Notes: a model not told the origin generated them from the letters alone. A DNA stretch of 45,164 bases from JBKEDC01 sp047975205 (GCA_047975205.1 JBKEDC010000040.1:1-45164); one strand, 5' to 3'; counted from the stretch's first letter, positions 24,322 through 33,749 are shown. Translations and numbers: made by a program.

Positions 24322-24753
24322 ATTTCTTATTTTTATTTATTGATAATTTTGAATGGGTAAGCGTTTATATTAGAAAGGATACATCGTGTGATATATTTTA
24401 TGTATGCTAAGCAATTTGTGCAATTCCTAATCGATTGTGAAAAAAGCGACTATATTCCATCTGTAAATTTATATACTTATAATTCCTAATTCAGACTGTA
24501 AAAATACAATTATTTCAAATATAAGAAATTTTTTTAATAAATATTAATAGAGATGATATTGTCTGAAATAATAAAAATGACTAAGTGATTTAGATGTGGT
24601 GTGAAATTTAGAACGTTTGAATGTAGCTTAGAACTGTACTCTTAATTTTGAGAAAAGATAAAGAATACCTTAAATAAGGTACCCTTTTAGTTGAAATATA
24701 AATATTACAGTTTGTAGAGAAAATGTTCCGAATCAATATGTGATAGTTATTAA
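24322..24753. other. AT-rich intergenic stretch
   Basis: No gene is visible in either direction. It separates the beta-solenoid gene from the barrel gene, both leftward. A small hairpin TACCTTA-AA-TAAGGTA at 24666-24681 may end transcription of the upstream gene. The remainder is very AT-rich. Confidence 0.5.
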
Positions 24754-25494
24754 CTATTTCGATACGGTAGTGTCTGTGAATACACTATCCCAAGTGTCAG
24801 CAGGACCGGGAATCCCACCACGATTCTTCATTATCGGTTCTAGACCTCCCTTATTGATAAAACCATCGGCTATGATTCTTAATTTTTGAATACTGTCGGC
24901 ATACATGGTTAATTTTCCCTCGAGTATTAAAGGTCCATTGATTCTAAGTGTATCTCCTAGACTACTGTTACCGGCATATATTTTTACATTGTTACTTAAC
25001 GTAAGTGACTTCTCAATAATTGTTTTAGAGTGTTTAACATTAAGAAATATAGGGTAATCTTCCCCAATTTTAGTTCCATCGCTTCCGGAATTTAAAATAT
25101 GAACAAAACTAGAGAAACGCACTTGGGCTGAGTCGCCAACTCCGGCATTAGCAGATACGCTCCCTGTGAGAAAATCGCTGTGATTTTTCGTAATCAGTGT
25201 ACCTTCAACCGTAACATTATCTAAACGAACCGTTCCGCCATCAGCAATTATATCACCTGTCACTTTCCCATCATTAATCTCCACAGTAGTGTCATTAACG
25301 TCGGTTATAGCACCAACAGATACAGCTCCTCCGTTGGCAATTGATATATTCCCATTTATTGTGTGAAAAGGGACAAGGTAAGCATATCCTTTTTCTTTTA
25401 CATATACATCGTTAACTTTAGCAACTGCATTACCTAAGTATGAGTTTTCTCCAATGGTTAAGGTATTTCCCATAATAGGTCCTTCAAAACGCAA
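24754..25494 (-). CDS. Beta-solenoid repeat protein lacking an export signal
   Basis: About 246 residues, with a TTG at 25494 or the ATG seven codons further (MGNTLTIGENSYLG) as possible starts. The frame is open upstream to about 25560 without any ATG. The sequence is a chain of short strand-turn repeats rich in Gly, Val, Ile and Asp (INGNISIANGGAVSVGAITD, VEINDGKVTGDIIADGGTVR, LDNVTVEGTL), which suggests a right-handed beta-helix of the adhesin or bactofilin kind. There is no signal peptide although such proteins are normally exported, so the 5' end has probably been lost at the hairpin cluster just upstream. Confidence 0.6.
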   Translation of the reverse strand: MRFEGPIMGNTLTIGENSYLGNAVAKVNDVYVKEKGYAYLVPFHTINGNISIANGGAVSVGAITDVNDTTVEINDGKVTGDIIADGGTVRLDNVTVEGTLITKNHSDFLTGSVSANAGVGDSAQVRFSSFVHILNSGSDGTKIGEDYPIFLNVKHSKTIIEKSLTLSNNVKIYAGNSSLGDTLRINGPLILEGKLTMYADSIQKLRIIADGFINKGGLEPIMKNRGGIPGPADTWDSVFTDTTVSK

Positions 25495-25524
25495 GAAATT
25501 ATTGGCAGTTAGTTTACGGCGCTG

Positions 25525-25770
25525 TATTAAGTTTGTTGAGCGGATCCAAACTGCTCAGCAACTGTATGGTATTGCTGCTTTTCTTTGCCCGAAAGGCAAA
25601 TCTGTACCATCCTAGAGATTTATCTCTAGGATGGCAGTTTCTTTTAAGGCTGAAAGTCCGATTTGTAATTTTAGGTATATCGATCAGCCTTACAGGTCTG
25701 TTGTTTGTTGTGTTATTCTTTTCCAAGTATTTATACTTGGGCTGCTATGAGTTTGCCCTTCAGGCAAAGA
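25525..25770. repeat. Cluster of small palindromic hairpins
   Basis: Four hairpins lie within about 190 bp: TTTGCC-CGAAA-GGCAAA (25585-25601 region), CCATCCTAGAGA-TTTA-TCTCTAGGATGG (25607-25634), CCAAGTA-TTTA-TACTTGG (about 25722-25740), and TTTGCC-CTTCA-GGCAAA (about 25751-25767). The first and last share the same stem. An imperfect GTTGAGC/GCTCAGCAAC pair lies at about 25544-25572. This looks like a mosaic palindromic unit that may recur elsewhere in the genome. Confidence 0.65.
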
Positions 25771-25865
25771 GGTGATAGTCGGTTTAGCGTGTTGTACTTC
25801 GACTGCGAACAGCAATCGGATAGAACGACATTCTTTATTCGAAATGATTCAAATGTATCTAAAAT

Positions 25866-25894
25866 AAAAGAGCACCCCAATGAGGTGCTCTTTT
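25866..25894. terminator. Bidirectional terminator after lpdA
   Basis: AAAAGAGCACC and GGTGCTCTTTT pair over 11 bp with loop CCAATGA, with A and T runs on both sides. It ends lpdA transcription, whose stop is at 25916. Confidence 0.9.
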
Positions 25895-25915
25895 TGCTTT
25901 ACTATCCGTGTTATT

Positions 25916-27307
25916 TTAGATATGAATCACTTCGTCATATGCAGCGGCGGCGGCTTCCATAATGGCCTCGCTCATAGTAGGGTGAGGGTGAATGGTTTTT
26001 AGCAGCTCATGACCGGTAATTTCTAATTTTCGGGCGATTACCATACTTGAAATCATTTCGGTTACATTACCCCCAATCATATGTGCACCAAGCAACTCAC
26101 CATATTTAGCATCGAATATTAATTTGATGAATCCATCTTTCTCGCCGGCAGCACTTGCTTTACCCGAAGCCGAGTATGGGAATTTACCTACCTTAATTTC
26201 ATAACCGGCTTCTTTGGCTTTTGCCTCGGTAAGTCCCACCGATGAAACTTCAGGAATAGTGTATGTGCATCCCGGAATGTTAGTATAGTCGATGGGCGAA
26301 GGATTTTGTCCGGCTATTTTTTCTACACAGCAAATACCTTCAGCTGAAGCTACGTGAGCTAAAGCAGGACCATGCACAATATCTCCGATGGCATAAACAC
26401 CTTCTACATTAGTTTTATAATAATCGTCAACTAATATTTTACCCTTTTCATTGGCAATACCTAACTCTTCCAATCCGATTCCTTCCAAATTTGTTTGAAC
26501 ACCAACGGCGGAAAGTACCATTTCGGCTTCTACCTCTTCTACACCTTTTTTTGTTTTAATCTGAACCTTACAAAGATCGCCTGAAGTGTCAACTGATTCT
26601 ACAGCGGAGTCGGTCATCACTTTCATCTTGATCTTTTTGAAAGAGCGTGCCAAAGTTTTAGAAACTTCTTCGTCTTCATTCGGAACGATATCAGAAAGAT
26701 ATTCCACCAAAGTCACCTTGGTGCCTATGGATTGATAGAAATAAGCAAACTCACTTCCAATGGCTCCTGAACCTACCACAACCATTGATTCCGGTTGTTT
26801 TTCAAGAGTCATGGCCTGACGATAACCGATAATCTTTTTACCATCTTGAGGAAGATTAGGTAATGAACGAGAACGAGCACCGGTGGCTAAAATGATGTGT
26901 TTAGCTTCAACTGTTGCTTTTCCGCCATCGGCATCGGTCACTTCCACCTTACCCTTGGCTATGAGCTTTCCAAAGCCATTGATTATTTCAATCTTATTTT
27001 TCTTGAATAAGAACTGAATACCTTTACTCATTCCTTCGGCAACACCACGACTGCGTTGCACCATAGCTTCAAAGTCGGCTGTAACTGTACCATCGATTTT
27101 CACACCATAATTAGCAGCATGCACGGCATAATTATATGCTTGCGCACTTTTGAGTAAAGATTTGGTAGGAATACATCCCCAATTTAAGCAGATGCCGCCT
27201 AAATTCTCTTTTTCAACAACTCCAACTGTGAATCCGAGTTGGGCAGCTCTAATTGCTGCTACATATCCTCCCGGACCGCTACCTATCACTAATACGTCGT
27301 AACTCAT
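25916..27307 (-). CDS. lpdA: Dihydrolipoyl dehydrogenase
   Basis: 463 residues. The N-terminal FAD motif is VIGSGPGGYVAAIRAAQLG, the redox-active disulfide is C40-LNWG-C45 (GGICLNWGCIPTKS), the NAD motif is VVVGSGAIGSEFAYFYQSIG, and the C-terminal HPHPTMSEAIMEA supplies the catalytic His/Glu of the partner subunit. It is the E3 flavoenzyme of 2-oxoacid dehydrogenase and glycine-cleavage complexes. No E1/E2 genes are adjacent, so it may serve several complexes. It lies 67 bp downstream of the TlpA-like gene in the same direction and may be co-transcribed. Confidence 0.96.
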   Translation of the reverse strand: MSYDVLVIGSGPGGYVAAIRAAQLGFTVGVVEKENLGGICLNWGCIPTKSLLKSAQAYNYAVHAANYGVKIDGTVTADFEAMVQRSRGVAEGMSKGIQFLFKKNKIEIINGFGKLIAKGKVEVTDADGGKATVEAKHIILATGARSRSLPNLPQDGKKIIGYRQAMTLEKQPESMVVVGSGAIGSEFAYFYQSIGTKVTLVEYLSDIVPNEDEEVSKTLARSFKKIKMKVMTDSAVESVDTSGDLCKVQIKTKKGVEEVEAEMVLSAVGVQTNLEGIGLEELGIANEKGKILVDDYYKTNVEGVYAIGDIVHGPALAHVASAEGICCVEKIAGQNPSPIDYTNIPGCTYTIPEVSSVGLTEAKAKEAGYEIKVGKFPYSASGKASAAGEKDGFIKLIFDAKYGELLGAHMIGGNVTEMISSMVIARKLEITGHELLKTIHPHPTMSEAIMEAAAAAYDEVIHI

Positions 27308-27374
27308 TGTTTATATGTTTTATTTGTCGGTTACTAAAAACATCTTACTCCTCAAACGGTTTACGTCTTATCGT

Positions 27375-28508
27375 TTATTTTAGTAAGCTGTCTAATTTTT
27401 TGTCTAGTTCTTCGCCTCTAAGGTCTTTAGCAATGATTTTACCATCAGGATCAATTAAGAATGAAGCCGGAATAGCGCCCACACCGTATAGTTTAACCAC
27501 GCTGCTTTCCCATGCGTTTAAATCAGAAACCTGAGTCCAAGTTAAACCATCTTTCTTAATAGCTTCTTCCCATTTGGCTTTATCCTTATCTAAGGAAACA
27601 CCTAAGATATCGAAATTCTTGCCTTTATATTTATTATATGCTTTTACCACATTCGGATTTTCGCCTCTACAAGGACCGCACCATGAAGCCCAAAAATCAA
27701 CAAGCACATATTTTCCGCGGAAATCTTTTAAACTCACTTCTTTTCCGTCAGGTGTATTTAAAGTAAAGTCGGGAGCTTCTTTTCCTTCGCTCACGGCATC
27801 TTGTGCTTTTTCTTTAGCCTTAACTTCTTCTAACATGGTAGTTAGTTGTTTGTAATAAGGATTGTTTTCAACCGCAGCACCCTTTAATTGTTCCACTGTA
27901 GCCTTTAATTCATCATATTTTAGACGTTGGGCCAATTGCGACATTACAACGAAAGAGGCTACCGGAGAATCGCTGTGTTCTTTTACGAAGTTTTTGGTAA
28001 GCACGAAGAAATTTTCTTGTGTAGCCTCAGCATTTACCTTAATTTCTTCTTGTTTGTCTTTGTTTTTAATTACAGAAGCAGCTCTGAAATCAGCACTGTA
28101 TTTTTTCATGGTGTTTATCATCTTATACATCTCTGCCAAATATGCATTGAAAACATCGTTCACGGCCGAACCTGTAATTTGGGTAACTTGCATGTCTAAG
28201 CTGTCGGCATAAGCAGTTACATTGTAGCTGGCAGGCTCTAAGAAAAATTGCCCGAAAAATTGCCCGGCATTATAGCGCAAAGCAACAAGTTCTGTTTCAG
28301 CGGCAGTCTTAGCTTTGAATTCAAACTTGCCGGCTTTCACGATTGTTGAATCAATCACATCGAGCGTGTGCGCCGAAGGCTTTATCAAATAGACCATGCC
28401 GGAATCAGCATTAGCAATAGTTCCGTTTATGGTATAAGTGTTTTTTTGTTGACATGCCGATGCTGCTACTAAAAGCACAAGCATAAAAAGAGGAAAAAAC
28501 TTTTTCAT
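27375..28508 (-). CDS. TlpA-family thiol-disulfide lipoprotein with DUF4369-like domain
   Basis: 377 residues. The signal peptide ends in a lipobox (VAASAC, Cys about 19), followed by a DUF4369-type N-terminal beta domain (YTINGTIANADSGMVYLIKP...DSTIVKAGKFEFKA) and a helical linker. A thioredoxin-like domain starts at about residue 245: APDFTLNTPDGKEVSLKDFRGKYVLVDFWASWCGPCR with active-site WCGPC, then GAIPASFLIDPDGKIIAKDLRG containing the cis-Pro. These proteins reduce or isomerise periplasmic disulfides, or act in cytochrome maturation. Its start lies 6 bp after the meaB stop, so the two are co-transcribed. Confidence 0.93.
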   Translation of the reverse strand: MKKFFPLFMLVLLVAASACQQKNTYTINGTIANADSGMVYLIKPSAHTLDVIDSTIVKAGKFEFKAKTAAETELVALRYNAGQFFGQFFLEPASYNVTAYADSLDMQVTQITGSAVNDVFNAYLAEMYKMINTMKKYSADFRAASVIKNKDKQEEIKVNAEATQENFFVLTKNFVKEHSDSPVASFVVMSQLAQRLKYDELKATVEQLKGAAVENNPYYKQLTTMLEEVKAKEKAQDAVSEGKEAPDFTLNTPDGKEVSLKDFRGKYVLVDFWASWCGPCRGENPNVVKAYNKYKGKNFDILGVSLDKDKAKWEEAIKKDGLTWTQVSDLNAWESSVVKLYGVGAIPASFLIDPDGKIIAKDLRGEELDKKLDSLLK

Positions 28509-28514
28509 TTTAAA

Positions 28515-29642
28515 TTAATTCTTTTTGGATTGGTAATATGTATTTAATAATTGTTTTGCTGCTACAAATGAGCTAAGTTCATCATTTAGCACTTGTAATT
28601 CTTTGGTGTCTATAATGGCCTTAACTTGCGCGCTTTCATAAAAGTTAGAACGCAATTGTTCGTTTATGGTTTCATACATCCAATATTTAGACTGTTCGCT
28701 CCGTCGTTCCTGAAAATAACCATTAGTGTTGGTATGACTTAAATAATCGCCAATAGTTTTCCATAATTCGGGAATACCTGTTCCTTTATAAGCCGAGCAT
28801 GTTAACACTTGGGGTTTCCAACCTGAATTGGTGGGCGGAAATAAATGCAGCGCATTCATATATTGCACTCGGGCTAATTCGGCACGTTCAATATTATCGC
28901 CATCGGCTTTGTTTATCGTAATCGTATCTGCCATTTCCATAATTCCTCGTTTGATGCCTTGCAATTCATCGCCGGCTCCCGATAGCATGAGCAGTAAAAA
29001 GAAATCAACCATGGAATGCACAGCCGTTTCGCTTTGTCCCACACCCACTGTTTCGATGAAAATAACATCATAGCCGGCAGCTTCACAAAGAATAATTGTT
29101 TCTCGTGTTTTTCGAGCAACTCCACCTAAAGAACCGGCTGATGGAGAAGGGCGAATATAAGCGTCTTCATTGGCAGAAAGTTCTTCCATACGCGTTTTAT
29201 CACCCAAGATACTTCCTTTGGAACGCTCGCTACTGGGGTCGATTGCCAACACAGCCAATTTGTGTCCTTGATTGGTAACATGTTTCCCGAGTGCCTCAAT
29301 CGTAGTGCTTTTGCCCACTCCCGGAACTCCGGTAATTCCAATTCGAATAGATTTGCCACTATGAGGCAAACAGCGTTCAATGATTTGCTGTGCCATTTCA
29401 TAATGTTCCTTTTTGGAACTCTCAACCAAAGTTACCGCTTTACTCAATATGGTACGGTTACCTTCCAGTATGCCCTTTACATATTCTTCAACGCCTAGGT
29501 CCTTCTTTTTTTTGTGCTGCAAAAAACGGGCAATGGCATTGTCATCATAGCAATTGGGCTGCTCAATTCCTTCGTTAACAGTTAATCCTATATATTCATC
29601 ATCGTTTTCTACATGATGATGGTCGTCAATATTTTTATCCAT
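28515..29642 (-). CDS. meaB: MeaB/ArgK-type GTPase for methylmalonyl-CoA mutase
   Basis: 375 residues from ATG 29642; another ATG three codons upstream (29651) is equally possible. The N-terminus has a His-rich stretch (DKNIDDHHHVE) before the family core. G-motifs are GVPGVGKST, DPSSERSKGSILGDKTRM, the G3-type ETVGVGQSE, and NKADGDN (G4). MeaB proteins load and protect the B12-dependent methylmalonyl-CoA mutase used in the Bacteroidetes succinate-propionate pathway. The mutase genes are not in this window. It heads a leftward run with the TlpA-like gene and lpdA. A weak TAAATTCG box is on the minus strand at 29679-29686. Confidence 0.94.
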   Translation of the reverse strand: MDKNIDDHHHVENDDEYIGLTVNEGIEQPNCYDDNAIARFLQHKKKKDLGVEEYVKGILEGNRTILSKAVTLVESSKKEHYEMAQQIIERCLPHSGKSIRIGITGVPGVGKSTTIEALGKHVTNQGHKLAVLAIDPSSERSKGSILGDKTRMEELSANEDAYIRPSPSAGSLGGVARKTRETIILCEAAGYDVIFIETVGVGQSETAVHSMVDFFLLLMLSGAGDELQGIKRGIMEMADTITINKADGDNIERAELARVQYMNALHLFPPTNSGWKPQVLTCSAYKGTGIPELWKTIGDYLSHTNTNGYFQERRSEQSKYWMYETINEQLRSNFYESAQVKAIIDTKELQVLNDELSSFVAAKQLLNTYYQSKKN

Positions 29643-29651
29643 GGCAATCAT

Positions 29652-30301
29652 TATTATAATGGAGTAAACACTCAGGTGCGAATTTAGGTATTTTTCCGCT
29701 AAGAAACTTCAGCCGGTCATTTTATCTAAATAACCGTATGAAAAGCCAATTAGCTATTCTCTTAAATACTAGTGGGGTATTTCCATTGCTTTTGTATCTG
29801 TATTTTCATGGACGCAGCTTGACAGCACTACCATTTCCTCAATTCATAGAAGAATGCGGTGTCGGAATATTTGTTCGTAAAAACCTTAGTTGACGTTAAG
29901 TCTACTTGGGTTTAATTAACATCTTTCAAATGAATATTTATACGAATATTGTTGATTTCTCATCAGAAGCAGAAAAAAATAGTTGCATGTTCCATTCATA
30001 ATCAATCAGATATGTATATCTTGTCACTACATGGCAATTATTTCAACATAGATTCTCTCTATGGAATGATATAAAATAGGTATTTTGCAGGCAATTAATG
30101 ATCGAGAAAACGCACAGATATCTATTTTTTATTCCTTACTCGAATGAGGATTGATTAAAAGTGTATTTTCATGCATTATTCATGATAAAGAATACGGAAT
30201 ATTCATGCAAATTCAGATCATATTTGAATAAGAATAGCGAACCAATGAACTGAAAGAAGCTTTCAGCAAAACAAGATTATAAATACAAAATTATATATAG
30301 A
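29652..30301. other. 650-bp gap with little coding signal
   Basis: The gap holds the meaB promoter region on the left and the leader of the BNR-protein gene on the right. The latter has a hairpin CTGAAAG-AAG-CTTTCAG at 30250-30266. A 51-codon frame at 29738-29893 is listed separately. Most of the rest is AT-rich with scattered copies of GAATATT/AATATTC strings. No RNA gene is recognisable. Confidence 0.5.
29738..29893 (+). CDS. Possible small peptide gene
   Basis: A 51-residue frame, MKSQLAILLNTSGVFPLLLY and onwards through HGRSLTALPFPQFIEECGVG, ending KNLS. It has one hydrophobic segment (about 5-22). I see no promoter box or homologue that I recognise. It could be a gene remnant or chance, and is listed because it lies in an otherwise empty gap. 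Confidence 0.25.
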   Translation: MKSQLAILLNTSGVFPLLLYLYFHGRSLTALPFPQFIEECGVGIFVRKNLS

Positions 30302-31588
30302 ATGAAACGAGGGTTGACTATAATTATCCTATTAATGAGTTTAATTTCATGTGGAAGTAAAAAGAACGTAGAAGTAAATATCGGGAAAGGTTGGAGTAAG
30401 AATTCGGTGAATGTGGTGAAATTTCGGAAAAATTCCCTCGTAACTCATGGAAATTATCAATTTGCAGCCTACTATAACAATGATGCACAAGTAGTGGTGG
30501 CAAAGCGTAAGCTCAACTCCTCAGAATGGGAAGTGCATAACACTAACTTTACAGGTAATGCCAATGATGCGCATAATTGCATTTCGATTATGACCGATGG
30601 CGACGGCTATTTGCACCTCAGTTGGGATCACCATAACAATACACTTCATTATGCCAGAAGTTTGAAACCATTGGATTTAGAATTTGGAGCTATGCAACCT
30701 ATGACCGGAAAATATGAAGATGCGGTAACCTATCCGGAGTTTTATAAGCTGGCTAACGGTAATCTTATTTTTTGTTATCGCTACGGAGGCTCCGGCAGGG
30801 GTAATATGGTGATGAACGCTTATGATACGAAAATGCAACAATGGCAACAATTGCATGATAACCTGATAGATGGTGAAGGTAATCGTAATGCTTATTGGCA
30901 AATGTGCACCGACACCAAAGGAAATATTCATGTGTCGTGGACTTGGCGAGAAACTTGGCTTGTAGAAACTAATCATGATATTTGTTATGCTATGTCGCCT
31001 GATGGTGGAAAAACATGGCAGAAATCAACCGGTGAAGCCTATCGATTGCCCATTACAAAACAAACGGCTGAGATCGCATGGAAAGTTCCGCAAAGTTCGA
31101 ACCTCATGAACCAAACTTCAATGTGTGCCGATGCCGACGGTAATCCATATATTGTGAACTATTGGAATGCTGATTCGATCACCCAATACAAAGTGGTGTA
31201 TCACAAGCAAGGAACGTGGCATATCATCGATTCTAACCTGCGAAATGAAGATTTCAATCTTGCCGGAGGAGGAACTAAAAGCATCCCGATTTCGCGACCG
31301 GAAATATTGGTAGATAATCATATTCATTTTATTTATCGTGATGAAGCTCGAGGAAATAAGGTGAGTATGGCCACTTATCATCAAAAGCAACAGCAATGGC
31401 AAGTTCAAGATGTATCTGCAACTTCGGTGGGGCAGTGGGAGCCGAGCATAGATTCCGAACTTTGGAAAACACAACAACGACTGCACATCTTCATGCAGCA
31501 AGTATCGCAAATCGACGGTGAGGGTAAAAATGATACCATTCAACCCACATGGGTGAAAGTATTGGAAGTAAATGATATGCCAAATTAG
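30302..31588 (+). CDS. BNR-type beta-propeller lipoprotein, possible polysaccharide lyase
   Basis: 428 residues. The lipoprotein signal is MKRGLTIIILLMSLISCGSK with Cys at residue 17. The rest has repeated propeller strands with Asp-box-like turns (DGDGYLHLSWDHHNN, SPDGGKTWQKS, DADGNPYIVNYW). The segments SWDHHNNTLHYARS and YPEFYKLANGNLIFCYRYGGSGRGN look like the conserved face of BNR_4 proteins, a group that includes seven-bladed lyases (ulvan lyase-like families PL24/PL25) in which His, Tyr and Arg residues act in catalysis. The lyase reading is inference; it could be a non-catalytic glycan-binding propeller. Sulfatases and a hexosaminidase are 8-14 kb away. Confidence 0.75.
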   Translation: MKRGLTIIILLMSLISCGSKKNVEVNIGKGWSKNSVNVVKFRKNSLVTHGNYQFAAYYNNDAQVVVAKRKLNSSEWEVHNTNFTGNANDAHNCISIMTDGDGYLHLSWDHHNNTLHYARSLKPLDLEFGAMQPMTGKYEDAVTYPEFYKLANGNLIFCYRYGGSGRGNMVMNAYDTKMQQWQQLHDNLIDGEGNRNAYWQMCTDTKGNIHVSWTWRETWLVETNHDICYAMSPDGGKTWQKSTGEAYRLPITKQTAEIAWKVPQSSNLMNQTSMCADADGNPYIVNYWNADSITQYKVVYHKQGTWHIIDSNLRNEDFNLAGGGTKSIPISRPEILVDNHIHFIYRDEARGNKVSMATYHQKQQQWQVQDVSATSVGQWEPSIDSELWKTQQRLHIFMQQVSQIDGEGKNDTIQPTWVKVLEVNDMPN

Positions 31589-31848
31589 CTGCTACACGCC
31601 ATATATTGTTGAATTAAGCAATTATTCTCAATAATAACCAATACGCAATTTAGCACCTATGAGGACTAATGACTCATTTGTTGAAAAAAACATAAGGACA
31701 TTTTGTTTGTTTCCATGCAATCATTAAGCTTTGGTTTGTAGAAAATTATCATTTAAATAGCAAGCTTGTAGGGTTCGAAGTGTTTACAATATTTGTATGG
31801 AAATGAAAATATTTAACCTTATAATTTTTCTCCTTATTAACTTTAACT

Positions 31849-31856
31849 TAATTTTG
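31849..31856 (+). promoter_or_regulatory. -7 promoter element of ispG
   Basis: TAATTTTG matches TAnnTTTG and lies 31 bp before the ispG start. A short in-frame ORF beginning at 31797 spans it and is not considered real. Confidence 0.55.
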
Positions 31857-31887
31857 CGGAGCGAGCAAAAGAAAGCATATAATCGAG

Positions 31888-33747
31888 ATGGAAGATCAGA
31901 ATTTCAAATACGTAGAAGATATAACAAAGTATCAGCGTCAAACGACTACTCAAGTTCAAATTGGAGAACTTCAGTTGGGGAGTAATAAACCCATTCGCAT
32001 TCAATCAATGACCGATACAGATACAAGCGACACAGATGCTTGCGTAGAACAAATTATCGGGATAGTCAAGGCCGGAGGCGACCTCGTTCGTCTTACCGTG
32101 AAAAGTAAAAGCGATGCAGAGAACCTGAAAAACATAAAAACAGAGCTTGCTAACAGAGGATATAATACGCCACTAGTAGCCGATATTCATTTTACACCAT
32201 CTCTGGGTTTAATAGCTGCAAAATACGTAGATAAGGTACGTATTAACCCGGGTAACTTTTATGATAGAAGAGCCACTTTCGAACATCATATCTATTCCGA
32301 TGAAGAATATAAAGATGAATTGGAAAAAATCGAAGAGCTTTTCATTCCATTTATAGAAGAATTAAAAAACACAAACACGGCACTGCGCATAGGAGCTAAT
32401 CAAGGCTCCCTTTCTGATAGAATCATGAGCCGATACGGAGATACACCGGCAGGCATCAGCGAATCGGTCATGGAATACTTGCGCATATGTAAAAAGGTTG
32501 GATTTGCCAATGTAGTGGTATCAATCAAATCGAGTAATGCCAGAACCATGGTTTACACGGCACGTTTGCTCAATAAAAGAATGCGCATAGAAGATATAGA
32601 TTTCCCATTTCATCTTGGAGTAACAGAGGCAGGAGAAGGTGAAGATGGTCGCATTAAATCGGCTGTCGGTATAGGCGCACTATTAGCAGATGGTATAGGA
32701 GATACCATTCGAGTATCACTAACAGAAGATCCTGCCAATGAAGTGCCTGTGGCAAAGAAAATTGTGAAGCATATTGTATCATATCGGGGTCATGCTCCGA
32801 TTTATGCTCCATTATTTGCGCAAGGTAATCCTTTTGAATACGAAAAACGGGAGACACGTCCGGTAATGAAGATGGGAGGTGAGCAAGTCCCGGTGGTCAT
32901 ATCTGATTTAGGTGAACGCAACTTGTCAGAAATCCTACCGCTTCGTACAAATCAAGTGCCCGATTATTTTCTGAAAGATGATGAAATACTGGATATCGAT
33001 GGCAATAGCTATCCGATATTATCATTGGGTCAATATCTGTTTGGCGGCAGTCATTGGGGGCAAATGAAGTTTATCAGAACAAATAAACAGGAGTTTGATA
33101 AGTTCATGAATAAAAACCCTGAAATCATGACGAAGCTTAAGCAAACGCGTAAGACAGCTATTCTATTAGAAAGCTTTAATAAGAATCCGCTAGCTGAAAT
33201 GCGAGCCTTCTTCATGGCTTTGGAATCGCATATTTGGCAAGTTCCTATTGTATTGATGCGTTCATACGACGAACAGAATGTAGAAGACCTACGCATTAAA
33301 GCATCTATTGATTTAGGTGGCTTATTACTTGATGGCTATGGAGATGGCGTTTGCTTAATCAATAATGATGATACGAGTACCACAATGACTGATCTGAAAG
33401 ACCTTAGCTTTTCTTTGCTCCAAGCAGCTCGTATGCGAGTTTCTAAGACAGAGTTCATCAGTTGTCCGGGTTGTGGAAGAACATTGTTTCACTTACAAGA
33501 AACTACCCGTAAGATAAAAGAGCACTTCAAACATTTGAGTCATTTGAAAATTGGCGTAATGGGATGCATCGTAAATGGTCCCGGTGAAATGGGTGATGTT
33601 GATTATGGCTTCGTAGGAGCGGGAAGTCAGAAGATAAATCTTTATAAAGGTCAAAAGCTTATGAAACGCCATATCCCATATGAGAACGCCGTAGAAGAGC
33701 TGGAGTTATTGATTAGAGAAAATAACGATTGGAAAGATAAAGAATAA
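31888..33747 (+). CDS. ispG: 4-hydroxy-3-methylbut-2-enyl diphosphate synthase, long form
   Basis: 619 residues. The TIM-barrel N-terminus reads GSNKPIRIQSMTDTDTSDT, LVADIHFTPSLGLIAAKYVDKVRINPGNF and HLGVTEAGEGEDGRIKSAVGIGALL. The C-terminal Fe-S domain has CPGCGRTLF and GVMGCIVNGPGEMGDVDYGFVG, giving the three cluster cysteines. Between them is the extra domain of about 200 residues found in plant and Bacteroidetes/Chlamydia-type GcpE, absent from the E. coli enzyme of about 370. It converts MEcPP to HMBPP in the MEP isoprenoid pathway. folK follows after 2 bp, so they are one operon. Confidence 0.97.
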   Translation: MEDQNFKYVEDITKYQRQTTTQVQIGELQLGSNKPIRIQSMTDTDTSDTDACVEQIIGIVKAGGDLVRLTVKSKSDAENLKNIKTELANRGYNTPLVADIHFTPSLGLIAAKYVDKVRINPGNFYDRRATFEHHIYSDEEYKDELEKIEELFIPFIEELKNTNTALRIGANQGSLSDRIMSRYGDTPAGISESVMEYLRICKKVGFANVVVSIKSSNARTMVYTARLLNKRMRIEDIDFPFHLGVTEAGEGEDGRIKSAVGIGALLADGIGDTIRVSLTEDPANEVPVAKKIVKHIVSYRGHAPIYAPLFAQGNPFEYEKRETRPVMKMGGEQVPVVISDLGERNLSEILPLRTNQVPDYFLKDDEILDIDGNSYPILSLGQYLFGGSHWGQMKFIRTNKQEFDKFMNKNPEIMTKLKQTRKTAILLESFNKNPLAEMRAFFMALESHIWQVPIVLMRSYDEQNVEDLRIKASIDLGGLLLDGYGDGVCLINNDDTSTTMTDLKDLSFSLLQAARMRVSKTEFISCPGCGRTLFHLQETTRKIKEHFKHLSHLKIGVMGCIVNGPGEMGDVDYGFVGAGSQKINLYKGQKLMKRHIPYENAVEELELLIRENNDWKDKE

Positions 33748-33749
33748 TA

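Noticed and set aside
25514..25726. 70-codon minus-strand frame through the hairpin cluster
   Set aside because: It translates palindromes (CHPRDKSLGW region) and lacks any family or start signal, so it is treated as repeat DNA.
31797..31985. Small rightward frame ahead of ispG
   Set aside because: It runs over the ispG promoter and start in another frame; the ispG reading is strongly supported.
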